From contig JABTUM010000003.1 in NCBI GenBank assembly GCA_015075375.1, positions 868,001-932,000 of the forward strand: a DNA stretch of 64,000 nucleotides. Direction: 5' to 3'. Below, one piece after another: positions 34,761-44,260 of the stretch (positions within the stretch are counted from its first letter, which is position 1; each line of letters opens with the position of its first letter). The notes under the pieces were generated by a model. It was not told where the DNA came from. It saw only the letters and a list, made by a program, of their open reading frames with translations, and did not search any database. The DNA comes from Planctomycetota bacterium. Lineage in GTDB: Bacteria; Planctomycetota; SZUA-567; H5-PLA8. A program made the position numbers and the translations under genes.

Positions 34761-35780
34761 CTACTCCTTGGCGCCGATCTTCTCGAACTCGGCCTTCACC
34801 TTCTTATCCGTCGGTTTTTCCTGCCATTCGTTGTAGTTGAGCTCCTTACCTTCGAAGAGCTTGTCGAAAAGCGGACGAGAAGGCGCGAACGCGATCTCGC
34901 TTCCCGGCGACCACCGCATAAAGGGAGAACCGTACGCGTGGAAAACCGGAAGGGTGTCGTTGCTCGCGCCGCCGCCGACCTGATCGGCAATCTCGGCATC
35001 GCCGAAGTTAAGGCGCGCGAGACCCAACATGACTTCTTCGTTGTTCATAAAGCTGTCGCCGTACTTGCCGAGGTGCTTGTCGTTGAACCAGAGCAAATCG
35101 ATCTCGCGGGGTTTGGCTTGGCGGTTCCTCAGGTACAGCCCGGAGTGGGTAATGTGGGTGTAGGGTTCGAAGGTCAGGCGCAGTTCGAATCCGTCGAGCA
35201 TGTCCCGGATGGCCGGGATCAGTTCGCGGTAAACCTGCTGCTCGACCGGCGCGGGCCCCGGCGGGAGCGGTTTATCCTTTTCGGGTGCGGGCAATCCTTT
35301 GGGCGCCTTCTGATAGGCGATAGAGACGGACATCTGTCCGGCCTTGGCTCCGGCGTAGGGGCGACTTTTGTACACAGGCTCCAGCTTAAAGCGGATCACG
35401 TTGTTCTCGGCGTAGTCCAGGTAGGCGAGGTAGGGCGAGGCGTATTGGAATTTGTTCAAGTCCGAAATTTTATAAATTGAGACTGCTTCCTTGCCGCCGC
35501 GCACGGCTTTGACCTCGTGACTGGTCAACTGGCAGCCCTCGCCGAACTGCTTCGCGCGCTGTTCGGCCTGAGGCTTTTCCAACAGCGCGTTCATGTCAGC
35601 GACCGGGCTACCCTCGAGCTTCATGTCGAGGAGGCGATGGGAGAAACGGATGCGCTCCACGATCGTGGCGCTTCCGTCCGCCTCAAGCTTGACGCGCGTT
35701 TCGATCTGCATGCAGCCCGCGAGGGCGCAAAGTGTCAACGCCATGCTCGAGATGCGCAGAACCTTCAGTCTCTTCCGCAT
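34761..35780 (-). CDS. Lipoprotein of unknown function
   Basis: This 339-residue protein begins with a basic N-region, a hydrophobic core and the lipobox L20-A21-G22-C23, so the mature protein should be acylated at Cys23 and tethered to the membrane. After it, MQIETRVKLEADGSATIVERI resembles the start of beta-rich envelope proteins. Later regions contain YLAYLDYAENNVIRF, a Pro-rich loop (APEKDKPLPPGP) and a lysine-rich C-terminus. No named domain is recognised. It stands between the NPCBM gene and the first MoxR gene (46 bases), so it is likely a structural or substrate partner of the MoxR/VWA system. Confidence 0.65.
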   Translation of the reverse strand: MRKRLKVLRISSMALTLCALAGCMQIETRVKLEADGSATIVERIRFSHRLLDMKLEGSPVADMNALLEKPQAEQRAKQFGEGCQLTSHEVKAVRGGKEAVSIYKISDLNKFQYASPYLAYLDYAENNVIRFKLEPVYKSRPYAGAKAGQMSVSIAYQKAPKGLPAPEKDKPLPPGPAPVEQQVYRELIPAIRDMLDGFELRLTFEPYTHITHSGLYLRNRQAKPREIDLLWFNDKHLGKYGDSFMNNEEVMLGLARLNFGDAEIADQVGGGASNDTLPVFHAYGSPFMRWSPGSEIAFAPSRPLFDKLFEGKELNYNEWQEKPTDKKVKAEFEKIGAKE

Positions 35781-35789
35781 CGAATGCTC

Positions 35790-37010
35790 CTACCGCACTA
35801 CGCGGGCCGCGCCCCAGATAGCGGCGTCACCCAAATCCAGGTCGCCAGCGTCGGCCGCCTTCAGCTCCAATTGCTTCACGCCTTCGACGGAGACCGAGAT
35901 CGCCAGCGCTTCATCGCCGCCGCGAACCACCGGACTCTTAAAGAGTTCCTTGCCGTCCCCCATGATCTGAAAGACGACGCTGCCGCGCCGGCCCATGCGG
36001 GAGGCGATGCCTACTTCGCAATGGAAAGTCTTGAACCGTCCGTTCAAGCCGAATGCCAAATCGGAATTTGCATGCACGCCCAATCCCCAAGGGAAGCGCC
36101 GGCCCGCGATGGACAGGTCGAAACCCTGCACGTCCACGTCCCGGCGGTACGGTTGGACGGGCGTGAGGCGCGTCCGTTCCTCAACGGCTTGGGGATCGAG
36201 TTGCGAAAGATACTGCACGCGTCCGCCAATGGTCTGAACCAGCACGATCTCGTCGAGCCTGGCAGCCAGGAGCGCCTCGCGATTCCAGTCCGGCCGCAGA
36301 TACCAGCGGCCCATGTGAATGCGTTCGAGGAGTCCGTCCACCACGCTGCCGTCGCGGCCGGTGACACGTACGCGAACCTCGTCCTTCAACACCTCCACCG
36401 ACTTACGTGCCGAATCGGCCAAGCGCACGCCCGACAAGTAGAGGAGCTGAATGGGTTTCTCGATCGCCGACTCCTCGTAATCGAGGAAGATCTGGGCGCG
36501 TTCGAACCGGCTGATCACGCAGGGATACAGGGTACCGCGACGGTCGAGCACCAAGTCGATGCTGGCGCTGGCGCTGCCGCGTTCGCCGTCTACGAGTTCC
36601 TCGGATTTGCGTCCGACGAATCCCATTACCGGCAGCGCGACGAATCCCTTCAGGCAGCCCGCGTCGAAGCGGACGGTCCCCGCGAGCGCCGACTCGACCA
36701 CCACCAGATCGCTTTCGTTCCCGACGATTCGCCCGCGCAGCTTGCCTCCCTGCACGAAGCGGAACTCCTGCACGCCGCTTTGCAGCATCAGGTTCGGCCG
36801 GCCCATGAAACGGATCGCAACTACTTCCTCCAAGGGCACGGATTTCCGCTCGCCGGAATGGAGCTGGATCACGAGCTTTTCTGCTTCAATGCCCTGAACA
36901 AGCCCGTACAGCCGGGTATTGTCGTGCAGCCATATCTCTTCCGCGCCGCCCCGTTCGGAAAAGGCAAGCAGCAGACAGACGATCGCGAGGCCGACGATTA
37001 GAGGTTTCAT
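35790..37010 (-). CDS. Secreted NPCBM-domain protein
   Basis: This 406-residue protein has a signal peptide (about 1-23). A beta-rich N-terminal region with IWLHDNTRLYG and SVPLEEVVAIRFMG runs to about 250. The C-terminal about 140 residues resemble an NPCBM (novel putative carbohydrate-binding module): QGFDLSIAGRRFPWGLGVHANSDLAFGL and GSVVFQIMGDGKELFKSP. NPCBM modules occur on glycosidases and in Planctomycetes/Lentisphaerae-type surface proteins. It probably binds glycan in or outside the envelope; no catalytic domain accompanies it. It overlaps the upstream DUF4175-like gene by 4 bases and lies 9 bases before the lipoprotein gene. Confidence 0.75.
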   Translation of the reverse strand: MKPLIVGLAIVCLLLAFSERGGAEEIWLHDNTRLYGLVQGIEAEKLVIQLHSGERKSVPLEEVVAIRFMGRPNLMLQSGVQEFRFVQGGKLRGRIVGNESDLVVVESALAGTVRFDAGCLKGFVALPVMGFVGRKSEELVDGERGSASASIDLVLDRRGTLYPCVISRFERAQIFLDYEESAIEKPIQLLYLSGVRLADSARKSVEVLKDEVRVRVTGRDGSVVDGLLERIHMGRWYLRPDWNREALLAARLDEIVLVQTIGGRVQYLSQLDPQAVEERTRLTPVQPYRRDVDVQGFDLSIAGRRFPWGLGVHANSDLAFGLNGRFKTFHCEVGIASRMGRRGSVVFQIMGDGKELFKSPVVRGGDEALAISVSVEGVKQLELKAADAGDLDLGDAAIWGAARVVR

Positions 37011-40000
37011 GGCGCCGTCACCCCTTGGTCGGCGAACGAGGAGTAGTACTCGATCAGCAGTTCTTTGTGCTCTTTCGGCAGTTCGCCCATGAGGATCTCG
37101 ATCATCTTTTCTTTGATTGCGGGCGGCAGATTCGGATTGGCCTTGACCTTTTCGGCCAGCGTCTCGGGGCTGCGCGACTTCTCGAAGTCCTCCTGCGTGA
37201 CCGGTTGTTCGGGCGCGGCCGGCGCGGCTTCTTCCGGAGGCTTGACGCGCGCTTCGAACTGATCGCGCAACGCCTGGAGCGCGTTGGCCAGCGCCTTGCG
37301 GTCTTCTTCCATGGATACGGCCAACTCCGCATCCTTACCGCCGGCGCCAAGCGCCTCGGCATTCGCGTCGAGCTTCAGATCCTTTACGCCGTCAAGGCTG
37401 GCCTCCTTGACGGGCGCCGCCGCCTCGGGCGTCAAACCGGATGCTTTTCCAGCCGCCTCTTTCAGCAGTACCGCAGCCCGCTTGGCGCGACTCGCCCCTC
37501 GAGCGCGGTTTTCCTGTTCGAACTTGCCTAGCGCGTCGGTGGGCGAGACGTGCTTCTCGAAGCGTTTGGCTTGCCTCACGGCTTCGGTGTGATGCAGCAG
37601 GGATTCCTGGAGGTTTCCGGTCATATCGGCGGCGATATCGAGATCCGGGCCGCGCAGCAAGAACTGGCGCTGAAACGAGTCCATCCCATTCTGGCGCTTG
37701 TTCTCGGCCACGGCGTCCTCCACACCGCGGCGGAAGGCGACGAACTGAAGCAGGTCGTTCAGTGCCGCCACCGAGTCGGCCTGCAGATGCTGGACGTGCT
37801 CGCCCCAATGCCGGCCCGTGATGAGTTGCCGCGACTGCTCCATGCCCGCTTTCAGATCGTTCAGAGCCAACTCCACCGCCGCGGCCTTGGCCTTTCGAGC
37901 CTCCTCGATCGCCGCATCCAGCATCGAAAGGCCGGCATCCTGGCGCGCACGCAGCAGGTCGGTGCGCAACTTGAGGAAGCGGGGCATCGCGGACTTGGCG
38001 TCCTTGGAGGATAGGTAGCGCGCGCGCGAAAGCACGTCTTCCTGCCGTTCCAGCGCCTGCGAGAGGGCCGTGGAGAGCGGATCGCTGCCGGTAGGCAGCG
38101 TCTTCAAGAGATCCTCTTCGTTAAGCGGCTCGTCATCCGTGGAAGCCGTTTCGGGATTCTGATCTTCCTGCTTCGGATCCTTCTCCGCGACTTGGGCGTC
38201 TTCGAACTTGGGATCCTCATTCACGGCCAGATCCGCACGGAACGGTTCTTCCGGATCAGGCTTTTGCCCGGCCATCACCAGCCCGCCCTTTACGGCGCGG
38301 AGCACCTGGCTTGCGAGCTTCTGCTTCGCCACGATCGCACTGGGCTGATTGTCCTCGATCCGCTTCGCGGCATCTTTGAGGCTGTCGTTCACGCGCGCGG
38401 ACCGCAACCCGGTGAATGCCGCTTCCAGCGGCGCACGCACGTGATCGCGCTTCTGCACCTTTGCCTTGAACATCTGTTGCGAGAGCTGCAATTCGAGCTG
38501 CGTTTCCGCATCGAAGTTCGCCTGCTGCTGTTTGCCTAGCGTGACCAGCTTGTCCTGCTCGTCCGACTGGAGATCCTCGAACTCCTTGCCGATCGTTTTC
38601 GGCGCAAGCGTCTCGGTGAGGGCTGTGATTTCCTCCTGGCGGTCCAGAATGGTGGAGGTCTGGATCGTGGCCGTCTGAAGATCCCGCCAGTCGAAGACCT
38701 TGCGGACAAGCCGGTCGAGCATCAGGACCGCGAGCTTCTGAGGGCCTGCGGCCTCGCCCAGCGCCTTGGCTCGAAGATCCTTCTGCTTACCTTCCGCCGC
38801 GTCGGCCTGCGTCTTGGGCCGGGCGTTGCGAAGACTCGAGGCGATAGGATCATGGGTTTCGGCGATGATCTTCTGCAACAGCGCGGTGACCTGCGAGACG
38901 CGCGCGGCCATGAACTCCTGCTCCATATGGTTGTTCTCGTATTGCTTCGTCAGCGTGCGCAGGTGTCCTTCCATGGCTTTGGCGGCGCGGATCGCGGCGT
39001 CCTGTTTCTCGTGCATGCCCGACCACGCTGCGTCGTCCTCCTTGCCGGTCCCCGACTTCAGCCACTGCTGTCCCTGCTTCCAGGCATCCAACTGGTTGCG
39101 CCAGGCAATCAGCCCTTCGGCCATGATGCCCTTCGCGCCTTCGAACGCTTCGAGGTGGAAATCGGTGGGTTTGAGCAGCTTGACTTGAAAGCGCGTGGTC
39201 TCCGCCTTCCCGCGCCCGGTAGGATTGATGTCCTGGATGCGAACGAAGTAGTGAAGCGTGCCCGAATCGGGCAGCGCTTCCATCTTACGCAAATCCCAGA
39301 AGAAGCGCGCTTCGCTGGTCCGCCCCTGCTGGACAATGGGACCGGTGATGCGGTCGGTCAAGGGTTTGGGCTCGCCGTTATCCAACGCGTAGAGGAATTC
39401 AACGTTTTGTAAGCCGAAATCGTCCTTCGCGCGGAAGGCGACCTCGAAGCCCACCGTCTTCGTGCCGGCCAGATCCTCCCCCGGCGCCAGCATCTCGACC
39501 TCCGGAGGATGGTCCGGGATAACGCGAATCTCGTAGCGTTCGGGTTTCGGCTCGCGGTAGCCGTGCGGATCGTAGAGTTCAATGGCGTAGCCGGTATCGC
39601 CGTCCTTGAGCATCACTTCGTGCTGATAGGCATTCTCGCCGGCTTGGGTCATTTCTTCGGGCGGTTTGCCTTCGGGCACGAAGAGCGCCTTCTGGAGCGG
39701 GATGGACACGTCGAAGACCAGTTTGACTTTCGTCCCTTCCAGGCCGGTCAACTGGCCGCCTTCGACGGCTTTGTCGGGTAAGCCGGCGTAGGTCGGGTAG
39801 CTGAAATTCGCGGTGATCTTCGTGACGTAAGGGCGTTCGACGACTCCAATGTGGTAGCGGTCGGTAACGTAGTCGCCGCCGGAAATCCACAATTCCAGCG
39901 GCTCGCGGACTTCGGGGAAGGTGTAGCTGAACCGGCCGTCTTCGCCGACGGAAATCTTCTCCTTGATCGTGAAGCCTGTGGAGGCGCTGGTATATGCAAG

Positions 40001-40690
40001 GGTGACCTGGGGCGGAATCTCGCCGGTCACTTCGGCCTTGACCGTGAACGCTTCCATCTGCGGAACCTGTGTGCCTTCCTCCGGCAGATCCTGCACCGCG
40101 ATGGTGGTGCGATGGGGCCAGCGCTGTTTGGAAAGCGGATTGAAGAATCGGGTCACGCCGATGGAGAAATAATCGCCCGAGACCACTGCGCCGAGGCCGA
40201 AGATTCCCGCGACGACTACTGCCGCGCCCACCCAGCGCATCACACGCCCGCGAACGAAGACTGCCGCCAGCTTCGTCTGCGCCGGCAGGTCGGAAAGCTC
40301 CTGTAGCGCCGCCTCGGCCAGTGCCTTGCCCTGTGGCCGGTCGGTTTCTTGAATGCCTTTGCGCTCGCTCAGTTCCAGCAGTTCGAGCAGCATGCCCGCG
40401 CCGCCGGGGGCCACGGCATCGAGGTAGTTCAGCACTTCGCGGTCCGACCACTTCTTGCGCAGCGGAAGGAGCAAGGTCCACCACGCGGTAACCGCCAACG
40501 CGGCCACCCAGGCGATCAGCACCAGCGCGCGGTAAAGCGGCTCCAGGTGCACCCACCAGTCCACGGCCATGGCCAGCGGCAGGAGCACGAGGCCCAGCAC
40601 CGCCATGCGGGCCAGCCCGGCCTGCATCAGCAGTCCGCGCAGTGCGGTGCGGAACGAGCCGCAGATTCTGGTCAGTTCGCGGGTATCCAT
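37007..40690 (-). CDS. Large DUF4175-like membrane protein
   Basis: 1227 residues. Hydrophobic segments at about 26-46, 55-75 and 152-172 anchor the N-terminus (MAVLGLVLLPLAMAVDWWV; ALVLIAWVAALAVTAWW; VGAAVVVAGIFGLGAVVSG). A beta-rich region follows (about 200-470; FTVKAEVTGEIPPQVTLAY), then a very long helical, coiled-coil-prone region to about 1100 rich in Glu, Lys, Gln and Ala. The arrangement matches DUF4175-type proteins found beside MoxR/DUF58/BatA genes. It is probably a periplasmic scaffold on an inner-membrane anchor; no catalytic motif is seen. It is the largest membrane component of the operon after the PQQ/TPR protein. Confidence 0.7.
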   Translation of the reverse strand: MDTRELTRICGSFRTALRGLLMQAGLARMAVLGLVLLPLAMAVDWWVHLEPLYRALVLIAWVAALAVTAWWTLLLPLRKKWSDREVLNYLDAVAPGGAGMLLELLELSERKGIQETDRPQGKALAEAALQELSDLPAQTKLAAVFVRGRVMRWVGAAVVVAGIFGLGAVVSGDYFSIGVTRFFNPLSKQRWPHRTTIAVQDLPEEGTQVPQMEAFTVKAEVTGEIPPQVTLAYTSASTGFTIKEKISVGEDGRFSYTFPEVREPLELWISGGDYVTDRYHIGVVERPYVTKITANFSYPTYAGLPDKAVEGGQLTGLEGTKVKLVFDVSIPLQKALFVPEGKPPEEMTQAGENAYQHEVMLKDGDTGYAIELYDPHGYREPKPERYEIRVIPDHPPEVEMLAPGEDLAGTKTVGFEVAFRAKDDFGLQNVEFLYALDNGEPKPLTDRITGPIVQQGRTSEARFFWDLRKMEALPDSGTLHYFVRIQDINPTGRGKAETTRFQVKLLKPTDFHLEAFEGAKGIMAEGLIAWRNQLDAWKQGQQWLKSGTGKEDDAAWSGMHEKQDAAIRAAKAMEGHLRTLTKQYENNHMEQEFMAARVSQVTALLQKIIAETHDPIASSLRNARPKTQADAAEGKQKDLRAKALGEAAGPQKLAVLMLDRLVRKVFDWRDLQTATIQTSTILDRQEEITALTETLAPKTIGKEFEDLQSDEQDKLVTLGKQQQANFDAETQLELQLSQQMFKAKVQKRDHVRAPLEAAFTGLRSARVNDSLKDAAKRIEDNQPSAIVAKQKLASQVLRAVKGGLVMAGQKPDPEEPFRADLAVNEDPKFEDAQVAEKDPKQEDQNPETASTDDEPLNEEDLLKTLPTGSDPLSTALSQALERQEDVLSRARYLSSKDAKSAMPRFLKLRTDLLRARQDAGLSMLDAAIEEARKAKAAAVELALNDLKAGMEQSRQLITGRHWGEHVQHLQADSVAALNDLLQFVAFRRGVEDAVAENKRQNGMDSFQRQFLLRGPDLDIAADMTGNLQESLLHHTEAVRQAKRFEKHVSPTDALGKFEQENRARGASRAKRAAVLLKEAAGKASGLTPEAAAPVKEASLDGVKDLKLDANAEALGAGGKDAELAVSMEEDRKALANALQALRDQFEARVKPPEEAAPAAPEQPVTQEDFEKSRSPETLAEKVKANPNLPPAIKEKMIEILMGELPKEHKELLIEYYSSFADQGVTAP

Positions 40691-40709
40691 GAAACCCTGC
40701 GCCTCTCCC

Positions 40710-41921
40710 TTACCGTTCGTAAATGGGCATGTATCCCATTGGGGCCTGCAGGACGATCGCCGCCATCGCCGTCGTGTACACGCTGTTGCCGAAATCGTCG
40801 GTAAACTCGCCGTCGGGCTTCTGGAGCGCGGCCAGCACCTTGACGGCCTTCGGATAAAACGGGAGCCAGTACTTGTCCCCTACCGAATACATGGCAAGGC
40901 TTGCGTAGAAGCACTGGTAGACGAAGTACTCGCGCTGGCGCAGGTCGTCGATCGTGTAACGCCGGTAGTCGTAATCGATGCGGTCGCGTGCAGCGGGGAT
41001 CAGATCGTGGTCCAGTGCGCCGTTCCCCGCCATGGCAATGATCCCAATGCCGCCCAGACTGGGGCCGGCGTGGAGCCCGAATTGCCGGTAGCGGAAGGTG
41101 CCGTCGGGGCGCGAGCAGGTCTCCACATACTTTACGCCCTTGGCGATGGCTTCGGCGGAAACCGAGAAGCCGCTCTTCTTGGCCATGCGCAGCACCCAGA
41201 TCACGTTGGCCGTCACCGACAGGTCGCTGGAACCTTCGCGCGTGAAGCCGTAGCGCCAGCCGCCGTCGAGGTGCTGCGCCTTGCCGATGGCCTGAATCGC
41301 CTTCGCCACGGCGTCGCGGGTCTCCGGCCGCCAAGGCATGTCGCCTTGAGCCAACAGCAGCGCCAACGTGGAGAATGCGTGCTCGTACATGGGGCCGTAC
41401 GGGTTGCTGCCTTTGCCCGCAATCACGCCGCTCGACTGAACGTTCTTAAGCAGAAATTCCATGCCGCGGTCGATGTGCTTGCCGAAGCGGCCGACGCGCG
41501 GCTGGCTGCCTTCGGCCATCATCGCCAGACATGCCAGCGAGGCGACACCGGTGTTGGACGGATATTGCTTGTCCGACCATCCGCCGTCGGCGTCCTGCGT
41601 GCGCGCCAGGAAGGCCAAGGCCTTTTCGGTCATCGCCGCGACCTCGGGCGTCAGCATCTCCTTGGCTTTTTCGTTGCGGTCCAGCGGCCTGGGGAAGACG
41701 AGGAAGGCCGGATCCTTGCCGAAGCGCTGCGCACCCTTCTCGCGATCCCGCTTGGCCAGCAGGGCGTGCACTTCGTCTTCGGATTCGCTCGACGCGGCGC
41801 CCTCTTCGCCCTCCACAGCCGGAGCCGGCGTGGGTTCCGCCGGCGGAGCGGCTTCGCCCGCGGCGCAGTTCAGGACACACAGACCCAGGAGCAACAGGGT
41901 TCGCCGCACAATAGCGCTCAC
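40710..41921 (-). CDS. Secreted alpha/alpha-toroid (prenyltransferase/squalene-cyclase-like) protein
   Basis: The start is taken at GTG 41921, which overlaps the upstream stop as GTGA and follows GGGGA; an ATG five codons upstream is an alternative. The 403-residue product has a signal peptide (VRRTLLLLGLCVLNCAAGEA) and a Glu/Ser-rich linker. From about 90 come alpha/alpha-barrel repeats with QW-like motifs: LARTQDADGGWSDKQYPS, AQHLDGGWRYGF and SRPDGTFRYRQF. Terpene cyclases, complement-like TED proteins and Planctomycete surface proteins use this toroid. No cyclase DxDD motif is visible, so a structural or binding role is more likely. It is encoded in the MoxR/VWA operon between the VWA gene and the DUF4175-like gene. 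Confidence 0.75.
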   Translation of the reverse strand: MSAIVRRTLLLLGLCVLNCAAGEAAPPAEPTPAPAVEGEEGAASSESEDEVHALLAKRDREKGAQRFGKDPAFLVFPRPLDRNEKAKEMLTPEVAAMTEKALAFLARTQDADGGWSDKQYPSNTGVASLACLAMMAEGSQPRVGRFGKHIDRGMEFLLKNVQSSGVIAGKGSNPYGPMYEHAFSTLALLLAQGDMPWRPETRDAVAKAIQAIGKAQHLDGGWRYGFTREGSSDLSVTANVIWVLRMAKKSGFSVSAEAIAKGVKYVETCSRPDGTFRYRQFGLHAGPSLGGIGIIAMAGNGALDHDLIPAARDRIDYDYRRYTIDDLRQREYFVYQCFYASLAMYSVGDKYWLPFYPKAVKVLAALQKPDGEFTDDFGNSVYTTAMAAIVLQAPMGYMPIYER

Positions 41922-44260
41922 AGGAGTCCCCACCATTTGCGCATGCTCCACTCGACGCAGACCAAGATCAGGAAAACGAGGAGGAACATCGTGCCGTCCC
42001 AAAGTTCAACCTGGACTTCCTGACTTAGAATCTGGGGCTCGGTCGGGATCGCCGGCGGGAGGGCTTCGAGGTCCTTGATGTTGCGATAGTCGTAGTACAC
42101 GCCACCGGTCATTTCGGCGGCGGCGCGCAGCCCCTCCAGATTCGCGCTGGTGTCGCGATCCTCCAGGGATTCCATACGCACTTGATAATTGTGCTTCACG
42201 TCGAAGAGCGGTTTGGCCTCGGAGTCCGCGTTGGGTGCGGCCTGCCGGCAACTCAACAGGATGCTTCCCGTCTCACGCGCGCGCGTGCTGCCTCGATACA
42301 GCGGATGCCCCGGACCTTCCGACTTCAGCTCGACCATCTGGCGGTCCTTCTTCTTGGACGATTCCACCGCCACGAAGACTTTTTGGTTTTCGAGCTGGCT
42401 GATCAGCGCCGGGTCGAGCATGCGCAGCGTGATCTTGACTTCCTCGCCGGGCGCATAGGTGCGTCTTTCGGTCTCGAGCATGACCTGCTGCTGCGCACCG
42501 GACAGCCGCGTTTGACCCAGATCGCGGATGGCCGAAAGCAGCATACGGTCGTAATCGAAGCTTTCGGAAGGGAAGCGCCAGCGCCAGAGCGCGGTAATGC
42601 CGCAGAAGAGCACGCCGCCGCGCCCGTAACGGTGCACGACCAACAAGGGCTGTCCGCCGCCCTCTTCGCGCGGACCGGCGCGCTGCAGAAGCGTAACCGC
42701 CTTGCTCTTCACCGCCTGAACCGGATGGTGCCAGTACAGGTCAGGGAAGCTCGACCAAATCTGCTCGTCGCGCGCCGAATCGGTGGAAGCCAGCGTGATG
42801 CGGTGTCCCTTTCCTGCAGGCGTGCGCTCTACCTTGAACGGCTTTTCCCAGATCCGGTCGTGATCGATCACCGCGTTACGATCCAGCTCCACTGGGAGCA
42901 GTTGGCGCACCTTGGCCGCGTGGACCTGCACGAACTTAGCCAGACCGTGGGTATACCCGCCGGTCACGATCAGCCCGCCGCCGTTGGTGATGAGTGCCTC
43001 GAGGCCCGCGACCTGCGCGGCGTCCAACCCATTGGGGTCCACGTCGTTCAAGATCACCACGTCGAATCGGTTCCACTCCTCGGTGGAAGCCGGAAGCTTC
43101 TCCAGGTTGGTGCGTCCCTGCTGGATGTAATCCACATCGGCCGATTGCAGGAAACAGGAGAGGTTTACGATCGGGTCGCGCAGAAGCGCGGGGACCATGT
43201 ACAGGTACTCACGGTTGGGCTCGCCGGAAACGAGGAGGACGCGCAGGTCGCGCTTGGAGACGGATACGTGCACCGTCGCCTCGTTATTCTCGACGTTCAC
43301 CTCGTCGGGCTGCTTGGGCAGGCTGAGCTTGAACTCCCGCACACCTTCCGTTTCTAACAGCGCTCCGATGGCCACCATCGAGGTTCCGCGCTTCAGGCGC
43401 AGCGTTTTCTGCGAAACCTGTTTGCCTTCTTCGGACATGGTCAACTTCACGGTGAGCGGATCGCTGATCTGGTTGGTGACCTTGACCCGGAAGGGCAGCA
43501 CGTCGCCCAGGCTCGCGTCGGCGTCCACGACCACCTCGTCGATACGCAGGTCGCGCAGCGGAAACTCGCTGCCCAAGGCCACGCAGTGGAGCGGCACCTT
43601 TGCGGCGGCGGCCTCAGAGGCGGCTTGCTCGAGTTTGACGCCGCCGGTTTCGCGCCCGTCGGTCAACAGGACCAGCCCGGAGATCCGGTCGCTGGCCAGT
43701 TCGCGCATAGAATCGGCGATCGCGTCTCCAACGTTCGAGTACTCGCCCGCCGGCTTAAAGCCTTCGGGGAATAGGTCGGACCTCGAAAGCGGCGGAACGT
43801 CTTCGGATTCGCGATGCGGGACTTCGCGAAGCAGGCGCAGGGAGTCGGAGAAGGTGTAAAGACGCACCCGGTGGGTCAGCGCCAGCCGCTCCTGCAGGCG
43901 GCTCGCCAGGTCGGCGGCCGTGTGCGCGCGGGTACGTTCCGAGGGAGGGCGAGCTTCCACAAGCGGGTTTTCGCGCGCATCGGGAAAATTCATGCTGGCC
44001 GAATCGTCCAGCAGCAACGCCACGCTGGGCATGCGCTCCTCGATGCGTACGACGGAGACCGCCGGCCGCGCCAGAGCGAGGACGACCATCAGCGCCGCGA
44101 CGCCGCGCAAGCCCCACAGCAGCAGCATCTGCCGGCCGCGCAGCCGGCGCGCCATGCCGCTTTCGCGCCGTGCCAGCCAGAAATAGAAGACGGCCAATCC
44201 CGCTCCCAGTACCAGCAGGAGCGCCATGGCCACGTCACCGGTCAGGAGCATGGGCTTCAT
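41918..44260 (-). CDS. VWA-domain membrane protein with glutamine-amidotransferase-like domain
   Basis: The ATG at 44260 overlaps the upstream stop by 4 bases (ATGA); the apparent upstream frame is non-coding. The 780-residue product has two N-terminal transmembrane segments (about 8-28 and 46-66) and a VWA domain with MIDAS D85-x-S87-x-S89 (LLLDDSASMNF) and LVLLTDGRETGG. Further on it has a class I glutamine-amidotransferase-like fold without catalytic Cys (FDVVILNDVDPNGLDAAQV, ALITNGGGLIVTGG). Proteins of this BatA/VWA plus amidotransferase-like type are common in MoxR/DUF58 operons of Planctomycetes and relatives. One hydrophobic segment near the C-terminus (MFLLVFLILVCVEW) suggests both ends are membrane-embedded. 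Confidence 0.85.
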   Translation of the reverse strand: MKPMLLTGDVAMALLLVLGAGLAVFYFWLARRESGMARRLRGRQMLLLWGLRGVAALMVVLALARPAVSVVRIEERMPSVALLLDDSASMNFPDARENPLVEARPPSERTRAHTAADLASRLQERLALTHRVRLYTFSDSLRLLREVPHRESEDVPPLSRSDLFPEGFKPAGEYSNVGDAIADSMRELASDRISGLVLLTDGRETGGVKLEQAASEAAAAKVPLHCVALGSEFPLRDLRIDEVVVDADASLGDVLPFRVKVTNQISDPLTVKLTMSEEGKQVSQKTLRLKRGTSMVAIGALLETEGVREFKLSLPKQPDEVNVENNEATVHVSVSKRDLRVLLVSGEPNREYLYMVPALLRDPIVNLSCFLQSADVDYIQQGRTNLEKLPASTEEWNRFDVVILNDVDPNGLDAAQVAGLEALITNGGGLIVTGGYTHGLAKFVQVHAAKVRQLLPVELDRNAVIDHDRIWEKPFKVERTPAGKGHRITLASTDSARDEQIWSSFPDLYWHHPVQAVKSKAVTLLQRAGPREEGGGQPLLVVHRYGRGGVLFCGITALWRWRFPSESFDYDRMLLSAIRDLGQTRLSGAQQQVMLETERRTYAPGEEVKITLRMLDPALISQLENQKVFVAVESSKKKDRQMVELKSEGPGHPLYRGSTRARETGSILLSCRQAAPNADSEAKPLFDVKHNYQVRMESLEDRDTSANLEGLRAAAEMTGGVYYDYRNIKDLEALPPAIPTEPQILSQEVQVELWDGTMFLLVFLILVCVEWSMRKWWGLL

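Noticed and set aside
40710..41921. Lipoprotein status for the toroid protein (VLNC near its N-terminus)
   Set aside because: The residue before the Cys is Asn, which does not fit the lipobox; a normal signal peptide is more likely.
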